A stretch of 64,000 nucleotides of DNA from Acidiflorens sp963841945 (GTDB lineage: Bacteria; Acidobacteriota; Terriglobia; Terriglobales; Acidobacteriaceae). Each line of letters opens with the position of its first letter. Within the stretch, counting starts at the first letter, position 1. The stretch spans positions 62,001 through 126,000 of the forward strand of contig CAWJFC010000028.1 in assembly GCA_963841945.1 (NCBI GenBank). The letters run 5' to 3'. Made by a program: the position numbers and the translations under genes. The notes beneath the pieces were generated by a model. That model made no database searches, had not been told where the DNA came from, and saw only the letters and a program-made list of their open reading frames with translations. Of this stretch, positions 16,592-24,904 are shown piece by piece.

Positions 16592-17420
16592 ATGCGGATA
16601 CTTGAAGGCACGATGGCTACAACCCACGTAGACATGGACGGCGAGAGGCTCGCGGTCGAAGGACTTCAATCCCTCGCGGCCAGTGTAAACGGCAATTATC
16701 TGCCGTTCACGGATGAGCACGACATCCGAAATGCGCCCATTGGACGAGTGGCATCCGCCACGATTGTGCGCCTTGACGATGGAGAATTTGCTCTTAACGG
16801 GACCTTTGAGGTTTTTGAGCAAGGCGACACGATATTTTCTCTAGCCGGGGACGGGCGCAAGATACGGATAGAGAGCAGCGATATTTCGACCTTCAATGTC
16901 GAATATGACCGCAGTTACGAAAGCATAGATGGGCGTGAATTGTTGGCGCTCCTCGTTGAGCTTTCGCCCGCATCTCGGCATGCAGTTCAAGTCAAGAAAT
17001 CCGTCGAGTATATTCCCACCCTTGTAATTGCAGCCGGCGCGTTCGGTCGGTCTGAAAATCGCGTCACAATTTTTTAATAAGCTGGGGGAGGATTTGTACG
17101 TCGGCCTGAAAAATGTCCTCAAGGCTCATTTCAGGTCCCGTAAGGAGTCAGCCGAGTGCCTGTCGGATTTTCAGCTCACTACCACCAGACATTGCGAACC
17201 AATTGAGATTCACGTGCTGATTACGAATCCAACCTCGGAAGAAATAGAAGAGCTCTTTTCCCGTGGCTTTGGAGATTTAGACGCATACCTATCGCGATGC
17301 GACGAATTAGACTCGGTGGCACGCTTCGTATTCGAGTACAAAGACGGGCGCTTGGAGTGTCTGTACGTTCTCCGTCCAGATTGTGTTCCTTTAAGTTTGC
17401 GTCGCGCCTCTAGGCAGTAG
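16592..17420 (+). pseudogene. Unknown protein gene broken by a 4-bp tandem duplication
   Basis: Two overlapping frames (16592-17077 and the part reading to 17420) join into one protein of about 274 aa if one copy of GGTC in GGTCGGTC (17045-17052) is removed; the joint then reads VIAAGAFGLKIASQFFNKLGEDLY. The N-terminal half is beta-rich (RVASATIVRLDDGEFALNGTF), the joint is a Gly/Ala helix, and the C-terminal half has EIHVLITNP and a Leu/Glu helix. I do not recognise a family. The ATG at 16592 has GAGG nearby. It follows nrdJ by 43 bp and precedes the first 126-bp repeat. Confidence 0.65.
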
Positions 17421-17546
17421 CGGGTGCCCGACCTTTCGCGCATTTCGAAAGGTGGGTTTCCAAGCTCTCCCGCTGGGGCTTTTCGGTCAGCAGGGCAAAA
17501 AAACGCCAAGTGCCAATCCGTCCTCGACTATACTTCTCACCTGTAT
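17421..17546. repeat. 126-bp direct repeat, left copy
   Basis: Starts with a hairpin (ACCTTTCG/CGAAAGGT at 17431-17453), then a less conserved centre, then ACAAAAAA-like and CCGTCCTCGACTATACTTCTCACCTGTA-type blocks. The same order is found at 19561-19685, on the far side of the exonuclease and nucleotidyltransferase genes. Confidence 0.75.
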
Positions 17547-17576
17547 ATGATTCCTGATCGGCAGTTGAGCATCTAA

Positions 17577-18254
17577 ATGAGTTCTGTGTTGACAACGCGT
17601 CCAGAGTCTTCGAACAAGGCAATTGAACACTCCGACGAGAAGGCCAACTCGCCCATGGAGCGCGGCGTCGACGTGTACTTCTCCGCCGACGTCGAAACCG
17701 ATGGCCCGATTCCGGGTCCATTCTCGATTCTCTCCTTCGCCCTTGTCTTCGCCGGCAGATTTGACGGTTCGCGATTTACGGTTCCACAGAACTACCAGCA
17801 CAGTTTCTATCGCGAGCTGAAGCCAATCTCGAACGACTTCCAACCCGAGGCCTTACAAGTCAACGGTCTCGATCGCGATCGTCTCCTCAGGGAAGGCGAG
17901 TCACCCGAGAAGGCAATGACTGAAGCAGCGCACTGGATCAGGCAGGTCACGGGCGACGCCAAGCCGATTCTCGTTGCCTATCCTCTCAGCTTTGACTGGT
18001 CTTGGCTGTACTGGTATTTCACAAAGTTTTCGGCTGTCGGGTCGCCGTTCAATCACTCTCTTTGCTTCGATATCAAAACGGCATTCGCTGTGAAGGCCGA
18101 CGTCCCGATCTCCGAGGCGGGCAAATCGAAACTACTTCCCAATCTTCGCCCCCAGAGCAGGCACACGCATCACGCGTTGGAAGATGCGATCGAACAAGCC
18201 GAGATTTTTATCCGGGTTTTCGAATGGGAGGGTGTGCGTGGGAGAAATCCTTGA
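17577..18254 (+). CDS. DEDDh-type 3'-5' exonuclease (DnaQ-like fold)
   Basis: A 225-aa RNase H-fold nuclease. The first acidic motif is DVETDG (about residues 38-43), the second Asp probably lies in YPLSFDWSW (about 140), and the third motif HTHHALEDAIEQA near 200 supplies His and Asp of the DEDDh set. It should remove nucleotides from 3' ends of DNA or RNA. An internal ATG at 17655 is an alternative start, just before the domain. The next gene overlaps its end by 17 bp, so expression is coupled. Both genes sit between direct repeats. No membrane segment or signal. Confidence 0.85.
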   Translation: MSSVLTTRPESSNKAIEHSDEKANSPMERGVDVYFSADVETDGPIPGPFSILSFALVFAGRFDGSRFTVPQNYQHSFYRELKPISNDFQPEALQVNGLDRDRLLREGESPEKAMTEAAHWIRQVTGDAKPILVAYPLSFDWSWLYWYFTKFSAVGSPFNHSLCFDIKTAFAVKADVPISEAGKSKLLPNLRPQSRHTHHALEDAIEQAEIFIRVFEWEGVRGRNP

Positions 18255-19221
18255 GCGCAGGCGCAAAGAAACTGACGAGCGAATTGCCCAGCTTCGTCTC
18301 AAACTCGAAGCCGCCGACAAATTCTGTTCTAACGTAGCCTGCGTCTACATGACGGGCTCGTTTTCGCGCGGCGAGGCGAATCGTTACAGCGATCTAGACC
18401 TCTTCATCGTTGGAAAGACCGTAAATGACAAGCGAAGCCTTGGCGGTCTCGACGAAATCCTGATCAAAGCAGACCTTGTTCGAGTCACCAGAGAACTCGG
18501 AATCCCCGACTTCTCCGGCGAAGGAACATATTTAACCCACTACACGGTCGCCGATCTCGTCGGCACTCTCGGCAAGCCCGAGGATGACGTCACCAATACG
18601 TTCACAGCTCGTCTTTTACTGCTGCTCGAAAGCCGGCCACTCGTTGGCGAGACAGTCTATCGGGAAGTGATCCCGGAAGTTGTTCAGGCGTATTGCAAAG
18701 ACTTCCAGCATCATTCGAGCGAATTTGTGCCCGGCTTCCTGGCGAACGATATTTTGAGAATGTGGCGGACCTTCTGCGTCAATTATGAGGCGCGAACCCA
18801 GAGTGCCCCGCCTCCCAAGAAGGCGAAAAGGAAAATAAAGAACTACAAGTTGAAACACAGTCGCCTTCTGACGTGTTACTCCGCTCTTCTTTACCTGCTC
18901 GTGCTGTTCAGGCGAAAGAGGACCGTCAGTCCCGATGACATTGTGGAAATGATCGCTCTCACTCCGACACGGCGCCTCGAATGGCTCGGTCTCCAAGCGG
19001 AGGCAACCGACGCCAGCCCACAAATCGCTGAACTATTGAGCCTCTATGAAGAGTTCTTGTCTCGTACCGACACATCGGAGGACGAACTCATCCAGCGCTT
19101 CATGGACCCGGAAATGAGTAAGGTCTATTCCGAATCCCAATATCGTTTCGGCGATCTGGTCTTCGAAGTATTGCAGGCGGTTGGCAAGAACAATAGATTC
19201 CATCGACTGCTGGTGGTTTAA
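18238..19221 (+). CDS. Pol-beta superfamily nucleotidyltransferase
   Basis: A 327-aa protein. The N-terminal catalytic part has GSFSRGEANRYSDLDLFIV (about residues 39-57): the GS motif, then Asp-x-Asp for metal binding, as in minimal nucleotidyltransferases. The C-terminal part is helical (DILRMWRTFCVNYEA, then a Lys-rich stretch PPPKKAKRKIKNYKLK, which may bind nucleic acid) and recalls the accessory domain of GlnD-like transferases. GTG 18238 is preferred because GGGAGG lies six bases upstream; the frame is open further 5' inside the exonuclease gene. Target (RNA 3' end, protein or small molecule) unknown. Operon partner is the exonuclease. Confidence 0.83.
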   Translation: MGEILERRRKETDERIAQLRLKLEAADKFCSNVACVYMTGSFSRGEANRYSDLDLFIVGKTVNDKRSLGGLDEILIKADLVRVTRELGIPDFSGEGTYLTHYTVADLVGTLGKPEDDVTNTFTARLLLLLESRPLVGETVYREVIPEVVQAYCKDFQHHSSEFVPGFLANDILRMWRTFCVNYEARTQSAPPPKKAKRKIKNYKLKHSRLLTCYSALLYLLVLFRRKRTVSPDDIVEMIALTPTRRLEWLGLQAEATDASPQIAELLSLYEEFLSRTDTSEDELIQRFMDPEMSKVYSESQYRFGDLVFEVLQAVGKNNRFHRLLVV

Positions 19222-19268
19222 TTTCCTGGCGAGTCGGCAGGTAATCCATTCTTATTTCCATCGCACCG

Positions 19269-19322
19269 CCGGGTGCCCACCTTTCGCGCATTTCGAAAGG
19301 TGGGATTCCACGGCCCTGTCCC
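19269..19322. repeat. Hairpin repeat, partial middle copy
   Basis: CGGGTGCCCACCTTTCGCGC followed by ATTTCGAAAGGTGGGATTCCACG. Shares only the first 50 or so bases with the 126-bp copies. CCCACCTTTCG and CGAAAGGTGGG form a perfect 11-bp stem. Confidence 0.7.
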
Positions 19323-19560
19323 ACATGGACTTTCCCTGGATCGAGTCCCACGCAGTCTCCCGCCGATTTTCCATAGCACGCCTTGTCAAGCCCCATTTCA
19401 CCTCCTAGAAATCGCCGAACTCTTTTCGTTTCTTGCTCTCGCACGACATGTACATACATGTCTCTATTGCAATAATATTTTGTTCGCCCACTATTCGCTC
19501 GCGGATGGACGCAGTTGCCCTCCGCTTGACGCCCCGCTATCCTGAATGTGTGGCTGGAAT

Positions 19561-19685
19561 GCTGGCCCACCTTTCGCGCATTCCAAAAGGTGGGATTCCA
19601 CGATTCTCTCCGCTTAGGCTTTCCGTTCAGACGGACAAAAAAGCTCGAGCATCCAACCGTCCCTCGACTATGCTTCTCACCTGTA
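19561..19685. repeat. 126-bp direct repeat, right copy
   Basis: CCCACCTTTCGCGCATTCC then AAAAGGTGGGATTCCACG, a GGCTTTCCGTTCAGACGGAC block and CCCTCGACTATGCTTCTCAC. Same orientation and order as 17421-17546. Confidence 0.75.
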
Positions 19686-19956
19686 CTGTCACTTGACCAC
19701 TCGTGCTATGCTGAGTTTTGAACTAATTAAGTAGAGTAAGTGGGCGGGTAGGTCACTTACGAAAATGGGAAGGTAGCGAGGCTCGAAGCCCTAAGTCCTT
19801 TCGATCGCGGACTTTGCCTCTAACCCCAATAAGCGCCGTACTTTGGCGGGGAAAACCGTCTAAGTTGCTGATTCTAATATACCGAGGTAGGGGGGGGGTA
19901 CCCCTACTTAACTGAAGGGTAAACAAAAGAAATCCCAAAACGGAACTCCCAGAAAA

Positions 19957-20481
19957 CTAATTCTTCATCGGAGTCGCGTCCGTCGCGATGCAGACCCAGT
20001 TTCCGTTTCGGTTCAGCCAGGTATCGATAAAGCGCTCGCGCCGCGTTACGATTTTGCCGCCCTGTTTTGACTTCACTCCGATCACTCCAATGGCGATCGC
20101 AGTGTTGCCAAACACGCGCACCGTCAGCGATTCAGGCGCGACCTGCTCTTCATTGGCAGTCGGGCCTTTGATGCTTGAGAGGAAATCCGCTTTCGTCCTG
20201 AGCGAGCCATCGTCTTCCACCAGCACCAACGCGTTGTCGAGAATCGAAGCCAGAGCCTTGGTGTCTCCCGCCTTGTAAGCCTGATTCCAGGCCTTCTCCA
20301 GAGCCATCACCTGGGAACGCGCGGCAGCGTCCGCGTCGCCACTTTGCGCCGCGAGCGGCACGCATACAAAAGCCAAGATCGCGATAAGGGTGAAGATTGG
20401 AACCGCGATGGACGCGAGCGGAATTGGCGGCCGGGAACGCAGGAACGATCTCATCTTTATATGTCTCATCGGATCTCTCAT
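19957..20481 (-). CDS. Exported NTF2-like (SnoaL/DUF4440-type) protein
   Basis: About 174 aa. A hydrophobic export signal (IAVPIFTLIAILAFVCVPLA) is followed by an NTF2-like domain: ALEKAWNQAYKAGDTKALASI, LVEDDGSLRTKADFLSSI, TAIAIGVIGVKSK and RRERFIDTWLNRNGNWVCIA are the usual helix and strand motifs of DUF4440/SnoaL-like proteins. These act as small ligand-binding or isomerase-like modules; function unknown here. ATG 20481 has GGAGG four bases upstream; ATGs at 20502 and 20469 are alternatives. Confidence 0.8.
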   Translation of the reverse strand: MRDPMRHIKMRSFLRSRPPIPLASIAVPIFTLIAILAFVCVPLAAQSGDADAAARSQVMALEKAWNQAYKAGDTKALASILDNALVLVEDDGSLRTKADFLSSIKGPTANEEQVAPESLTVRVFGNTAIAIGVIGVKSKQGGKIVTRRERFIDTWLNRNGNWVCIATDATPMKN

Positions 20482-20587
20482 CAGGCCTCCAGGAAAACGC
20501 ACGGGATTTCCGCGGACTATATCAGATGGAAAGCGTGGAAATGAGTCGCAGCCTTGGTACGCGCGAGTCGCAGTGCATCATAAGAGT

Positions 20588-20668
20588 GAAGCTTAAAGCG
20601 GGAAGCTTAGCGCGTGAAGCTTAATCAGCCTGATTGGGAACTTGATCTAGTGAGCTTGATCTAGTGAG
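20588..20668. repeat. Two 14-bp tandem arrays at the 3' end of the amidohydrolase gene
   Basis: GAAGCTTA recurs at 20588, 20602 and 20616 (14-bp period), and CTTGATCTAGTGAG is duplicated head to tail at 20641-20654 and 20655-20668. The second copy contains the amidohydrolase stop codon. Confidence 0.8.
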
Positions 20669-22757
20669 TTTGGCCTGGCGGCGCGACTCCGAGCTCCGTG
20701 TACAACTCGTTGGGATAATACAGAACTCCGTCTTTGACGACGACGGAGGTCTTGCGAATGTCGCTTATGTTCTTTGTCGGGTCGCCATCGACCAGCGTGA
20801 GGTCGGCTAGCTTTCCGGGCGCGATCGAGCCGAGGTCTTTCTCCATGTTCATGATTCGCGCGGCGTTCAGGGTCGCGTTCTGCAACACCTGTGCGGGAGG
20901 AATTCCGGCCTGAACGTCGAGTTCGAGCTCGCGATGGAGCGTAAAGCCCGCCATGTTGTCGGTGCCATCCTCGATCTGAAGGCCGGAACGATAGAGCAGG
21001 CCGGCGAAGTCGAGCATCTTGGCGAACGACTTCCTGTAAGTGTCGTCCATTCCTGGAGGCGGAGTCATTCCGGCGGTGAGCAGGCCGCGACGCACCTGCG
21101 CAGGAAGTCGGTTCGCAACTGTCGCATAGCCGGGAGGAATCTGGCCGATGCGGCCCATGTACTGATCCTCGAAGACCGTGAGCGTTAAGTCGAGCTTGGT
21201 GTTGTGATCCTGAAGGAGCTTGATGAAGGTCTTGACCTTCTCGGAATTCAGGTCGAGTCCAGCGGTAATTTCGCCGGGCTTGGTGAGGCGCGTGATGGTA
21301 TTGGTGTCCTTGATCTCGGGGAAGAAGTTGAGAACGAGGAAGTTGATGTGCTGGATCTCGTCATAGCCGAGCTTGACGCACTGGTCCGCGGTCATCTCGG
21401 CGGGAATGTGTCCGCTGACGCGCAGGCCGTTCTTGTGGGCCTCGTCGATGATGGCGGGCACGAGCGCGGGTGGAACGGAGCTGTAGATCTTGATCTGTAC
21501 GTAGCCGAGGCGCTTGTAGTTGTCGACGGCGGCGCGGGCTTCAGCCTCGGTAGACACTAGGACCTTGGTTGGCCCTTGGTAGGGACCGCGACCGTCGATG
21601 ATGCCGGCAATGACGATGCGAGTGCCGATCTCCTTGCCGTCGGCGATGCGCTGGCGGCGGGCGAGGAGCGAGTCGGTATCGTTGGCGAGATCGCGGACGG
21701 TGGTGACTCCAGCCGCGAGGTTGAGCAGGCCGTCGTTATCGCCGACGTGCGCGTGCATATCCCAGAGGCCGGGGAGGAGGGTTTTGCCGGTTGCGTCGAT
21801 CGTCTGGTAATTCGGTACCCTCTCGGACCAAATCGGAGTTGATCCAACGCCGACGATGCGATTGCCACTGATAAAGACTTCCTGATCAGGGACAACTCTT
21901 CCGGAGGCAGCGTCGAAGATGTTGGCGTGTTTGAATAAGATTCCGTTGGGCGCATGATGAGCGAGTTTGGCAGCGAGATCGGCTGAGCGGGATTGCTTTA
22001 CCTTGTCCTGCGTGGCAAGTAGTGGCTTGACGGCCGATTCCCAGCCTTCGGGAACGATCGATCCCCAGCTATCAACCGTCGCAAAAAACTTCCCGTGGCC
22101 TTTGCTTTGGTCGTCCATCCACAAATATGTGGGCGTAAAGTCGAGGCCGGTGATGGAATAGAGCGCAACACGTTTCTTCTGGCCGCCCGCTTCGACGTCC
22201 ACGTCCGTTATGTGTTGGACGCGCGCTTCGCCATCGGGCAGCAGCGGGATTTTGCCTCCGTTTTTGAGAGCGGCCTGCGCGAGGAGTCCGACTTCCGACG
22301 GCGCGCCGTTGAGCGAAGAGTAGAAGGCGGGAGCGGAGAGTTTCTTCTCGCCTTGTTCGGCGTTGTTCTTCCAGCGCGCGGTGCCGCCCGCGTTGGTGAA
22401 CGATTCGTCGACTGGAGATTTCAGGTAGTCGTTGCCGGTGATGGTCTCTGCGATCGGAATGCCGTTCGCGTCGAGCTTGAAGATCGAGGTAGTCTTGGGT
22501 CCGCGGCCGCGATCATTGAATTGAAAGAACATGTGGAGCGTACCGTCGGACGCGGTCCAAACCGCTTGCTGCCCGGCCAGGTTGCCCATAAGGAGCATCG
22601 AATAGCGGTCGGCGTTGGCCGGGATGTCGGCGGGCAAGGCGGGAACGGCGGATTGCGGAACTTGTGCGGCTGGCTGCTGCGACCAGAGAGTGGCAGCGAG
22701 GAGCACAGGGAAAATAATGACGAATACATTGCGCAACAGAGATTTTGTGGTGATCAT
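20661..22757 (-). CDS. Exported amidohydrolase (imidazolonepropionase-like)
   Basis: A 698-aa metal-dependent hydrolase. After a signal peptide (to about residue 26) comes a 250-residue N-terminal extension of unknown role, then an amidohydrolase domain: composite sandwich strand (HANIFDAASGRVV), LLPGLWDMHAHVGD with the His-x-His metal pair near 350, QIKIYSS with the bridging Lys, SGHIPAEM and IQHINF with further His ligands, and EDGTDNMAG with the catalytic Asp. The C-terminus returns to the sandwich (GSIAPGKLADLTLVDGDP). Such enzymes hydrolyse amide or peptide bonds in the periplasm, often prolidase-like; substrate unknown. Confidence 0.88.
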   Translation of the reverse strand: MITTKSLLRNVFVIIFPVLLAATLWSQQPAAQVPQSAVPALPADIPANADRYSMLLMGNLAGQQAVWTASDGTLHMFFQFNDRGRGPKTTSIFKLDANGIPIAETITGNDYLKSPVDESFTNAGGTARWKNNAEQGEKKLSAPAFYSSLNGAPSEVGLLAQAALKNGGKIPLLPDGEARVQHITDVDVEAGGQKKRVALYSITGLDFTPTYLWMDDQSKGHGKFFATVDSWGSIVPEGWESAVKPLLATQDKVKQSRSADLAAKLAHHAPNGILFKHANIFDAASGRVVPDQEVFISGNRIVGVGSTPIWSERVPNYQTIDATGKTLLPGLWDMHAHVGDNDGLLNLAAGVTTVRDLANDTDSLLARRQRIADGKEIGTRIVIAGIIDGRGPYQGPTKVLVSTEAEARAAVDNYKRLGYVQIKIYSSVPPALVPAIIDEAHKNGLRVSGHIPAEMTADQCVKLGYDEIQHINFLVLNFFPEIKDTNTITRLTKPGEITAGLDLNSEKVKTFIKLLQDHNTKLDLTLTVFEDQYMGRIGQIPPGYATVANRLPAQVRRGLLTAGMTPPPGMDDTYRKSFAKMLDFAGLLYRSGLQIEDGTDNMAGFTLHRELELDVQAGIPPAQVLQNATLNAARIMNMEKDLGSIAPGKLADLTLVDGDPTKNISDIRKTSVVVKDGVLYYPNELYTELGVAPPGQTH

Positions 22758-22848
22758 GGAAAGCCTCAGCGGCTCAAGCCGGCGATGACTGGATCAGCTA
22801 TCGCAGCGGCAAACCGCTGCGCCACCCAAAAGCGGGGATGCGCTACAG

Positions 22849-22854
22849 TATAAT
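22849..22854 (+). promoter_or_regulatory. -10 element upstream of fabZ
   Basis: TATAAT, 23 bases before the fabZ ATG; no clear -35 element and no Shine-Dalgarno sequence. Confidence 0.4.
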
Positions 22855-22877
22855 CTTCGCCGCAAGACCAAAACGGT

Positions 22878-23414
22878 ATGACTGACAGCACAGAGACAAC
22901 GGAATCGGCCACTACCCCGAAAACTGCCATGGAAATCAACGATATCCTCAAGATACTGCCGCACCGGTATCCTTTTCTGCTGATCGACCGCGTGCTGGAA
23001 CTGGAGCGCATGAAGCGGATCGTGGCGCTGAAGAACGTGACGATCACCGAGCCGTTCTTTCAGGGACACTTTCCGGACAAGCCGATCATGCCCGGCGTGT
23101 TGATCGTTGAGGCGATTGCGCAGGCAGGCGGGTTGCTGCTGCTGACTGAGGTTCCAAATCGCGACGAGATGCTGATGGTGTTTACCGGGATCGAGAAGGC
23201 GCGGTTCCGGAGGCCGGTGGTGCCGGGAGATCAGCTACGCATTGAGGTAGAAGTCCGCGCCTGGCGGCGGACCGCGGCGCGACTGGAAGGTAAGGCTTAC
23301 GTTGACGGCAAAGTTGCAGCTGAGTCGACGGTGACTTGCCGTTTGGTGCCGCGAGCGCTCAACGCCGCGACCGGGGAGACGGCCAGGAACCGATTTGTAG
23401 TTTCCAATTTGTAG
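22878..23414 (+). CDS. fabZ: 3-hydroxyacyl-[acyl carrier protein] dehydratase
   Basis: Dehydrates 3-hydroxyacyl-ACP in fatty-acid elongation. The hot-dog domain starts at MEINDILKILPHRYPFLLID; the active-site His is in FFQGHFPDKPIMPGVLI (His of HFP) and the Glu in VEAIAQAGG. The first 17 residues (TDSTETTESATTPKTA) are a polar extension that other FabZ proteins usually lack, so ATG 22929 is an alternative start. The next gene is lpxA 60 bp downstream, the usual pairing that links fatty-acid and lipid A synthesis. Confidence 0.95.
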   Translation: MTDSTETTESATTPKTAMEINDILKILPHRYPFLLIDRVLELERMKRIVALKNVTITEPFFQGHFPDKPIMPGVLIVEAIAQAGGLLLLTEVPNRDEMLMVFTGIEKARFRRPVVPGDQLRIEVEVRAWRRTAARLEGKAYVDGKVAAESTVTCRLVPRALNAATGETARNRFVVSNL

Positions 23415-23474
23415 TTGGTGATTTTGCGTTCGCAGACCAGACCAATTACAAATCACAAATTACCAATTTCACAA

Positions 23475-24251
23475 ATGTCTATTCATCCCACGGCGATCAT
23501 CGATCCGAATGCAAGAATTGCGAATTCCTGTCAGATTGGGCCTTATTGCGTGATCGGGCCAGAGGTCGAACTCGGCGAGCGCTGCCAGTTGCTTTCTCAT
23601 GTGGCCATGGACGGTCCCACGAAGATCGGCTCGGACAACAAGTTTTTTCCATTCTGCTCGATTGGCCTTGCGCCGCAGGATATTTCTTACAAGGGCGAGC
23701 CGACGCGGCTTGAGATCGGCGATCACAACGAGATTCGTGAGTATGTGACGATCAACCGCGCCACCGTTAAGGCCGAGGGAGTGACGCGCGTGGGCAGCCA
23801 CAACCTGATCATGGCTTACACGCATATCGCGCACGATTGCCGCATCGGCGATCACGTCATCATGGCGAATGCAGCCACGCTGGGCGGACATGTGACGGTG
23901 GAAGACTGGGCAACGGTGGGCGCGCTTTGCCCGGTGCATCATTTTGTTCGCATCGGCACATATGCGTTTATTGGTGGAGGCACGACCATCACGCGCGACG
24001 TGCTGCCCTTCTCCAAGACATCGGCCGAGCGCGGCACGCATGCTTATGGACTGAACGCCGTCGGCCTGGAACGGCGCGGATTTACGAAAGAACGGATTAA
24101 GAAGATTCATCATGCCTACCGCCTTCTGCTGGCTTCGAAGTTGAATACCTCACAGGCGCTCGAGAAATTAAAAGCCGAGATGGATCGCGGCGACGACGTG
24201 GACCTGCTGATCAGGTTTATTGAGGCATCAGAGCGCGGAGTGATCAAGTAG
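23475..24251 (+). CDS. lpxA: UDP-N-acetylglucosamine O-acyltransferase
   Basis: First enzyme of lipid A synthesis: moves a 3-hydroxyacyl chain from ACP to UDP-GlcNAc. 258 aa, close to the family norm. Residues 1-185 show hexapeptide repeats of the left-handed beta helix (IHPTAIIDPNARI, CQIGPYCVIGPEV, VTRVGSHNLIMAYTHIAHDC), with the catalytic His in AYTHIAHDCRIGDH; the C-terminal helices follow (RIKKIHHAYRLLLASKL). ATG 23475 gives the standard MSIHPTAIIDP start. Shows the host makes lipopolysaccharide. Confidence 0.96.
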   Translation: MSIHPTAIIDPNARIANSCQIGPYCVIGPEVELGERCQLLSHVAMDGPTKIGSDNKFFPFCSIGLAPQDISYKGEPTRLEIGDHNEIREYVTINRATVKAEGVTRVGSHNLIMAYTHIAHDCRIGDHVIMANAATLGGHVTVEDWATVGALCPVHHFVRIGTYAFIGGGTTITRDVLPFSKTSAERGTHAYGLNAVGLERRGFTKERIKKIHHAYRLLLASKLNTSQALEKLKAEMDRGDDVDLLIRFIEASERGVIK

Positions 24252-24284
24252 GTCTGGCAGTCCTTCCCGCGTAAATAACCACGG

Positions 24285-24881
24285 CTAGCGAATTTTCCCG
24301 GCGGCGTGAAATTGAACATCGACAAAGTTTGCGACTCGCAGGAAGAGCACGCTGGGATTCTTCATGCCCCAGTTCGCGTACGGGACCTGAAACGCAACCT
24401 TCGCGGACCATGCGTCAGCCTCGAGGTGAACCGTGACCGGAATTGTGATTTCGTGATCGGCGCCGTGGATCGAGAAGACGCCGTGCACCTGCAAGGTTGA
24501 ATCGCCGGAGACCGCGAGTGTGCCTTCGGCATGGTCGGGACGAAACGAGATTTCGGGAAAGCGGACGCTCTCGAGAACGTCCTTGTGCATCTTCTTGTCG
24601 CGGCCGTCGCTGCCAGTTTTGCCGCTGGTTGCGTCGAAGACGATCTCGCCGCTGGTTTTGCCCGTGGCCGGATCGTACTGGATGGTGCCGCGTTTCAAAA
24701 CGAATGAGCCTTCGACGGTGTGGAAGTTTCCGGTGAGAAGTATGTTGGCGCCACTCTGAGCGGGATCGAGTTGCAACTGGAGTGCGTGCGCATGCGATCC
24801 AGAGGGCGCGGTTTGCGCGGATACGGCCAGTACCAGCAAAAATAGGGAAATCAGCGAGGTAAGGATCTGAAGCTTTTTCAT
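24285..24881 (-). CDS. YceI-family periplasmic lipid-binding protein
   Basis: About 198 aa. Signal peptide to about residue 22. The YceI lipocalin-like barrel shows in LLTGNFHTVEGSFVLKRGTI, SGEIVFDATSGKTGSDGRDK, HKDVLESVRFPEISFRP and STLQVHGVFSIHGADHEITI. YceI proteins bind long isoprenoid or quinone-like lipids. It starts 23 bp after the FAD oxidoreductase stop on the same strand, downstream of a type III polyketide synthase, so it may carry the product of that pathway (inference). Confidence 0.88.
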   Translation of the reverse strand: MKKLQILTSLISLFLLVLAVSAQTAPSGSHAHALQLQLDPAQSGANILLTGNFHTVEGSFVLKRGTIQYDPATGKTSGEIVFDATSGKTGSDGRDKKMHKDVLESVRFPEISFRPDHAEGTLAVSGDSTLQVHGVFSIHGADHEITIPVTVHLEADAWSAKVAFQVPYANWGMKNPSVLFLRVANFVDVQFHAAGKIR

Positions 24882-24904
24882 GAATGTCGAGTGAGCCCCT
24901 GAGA

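Larger units (their letters stand above)
19222..19956. other. 735-bp gene-free region with repeats
   Basis: Holds two copies of the hairpin repeat (19269-19322, 19561-19685), a lower-GC stretch at 19430-19500 and a run of nine G at 19887-19895 next to CCCCTAC. No frame with a ribosome site and recognisable domain was found on either strand. Confidence 0.6.

Noticed and set aside
23396..23474. Functional inverted repeat between fabZ and lpxA
   Set aside because: AATTTGTAG- and CAAATTAC-like words make only an imperfect AT-rich pairing with no T-run; too weak to call a terminator or operator.
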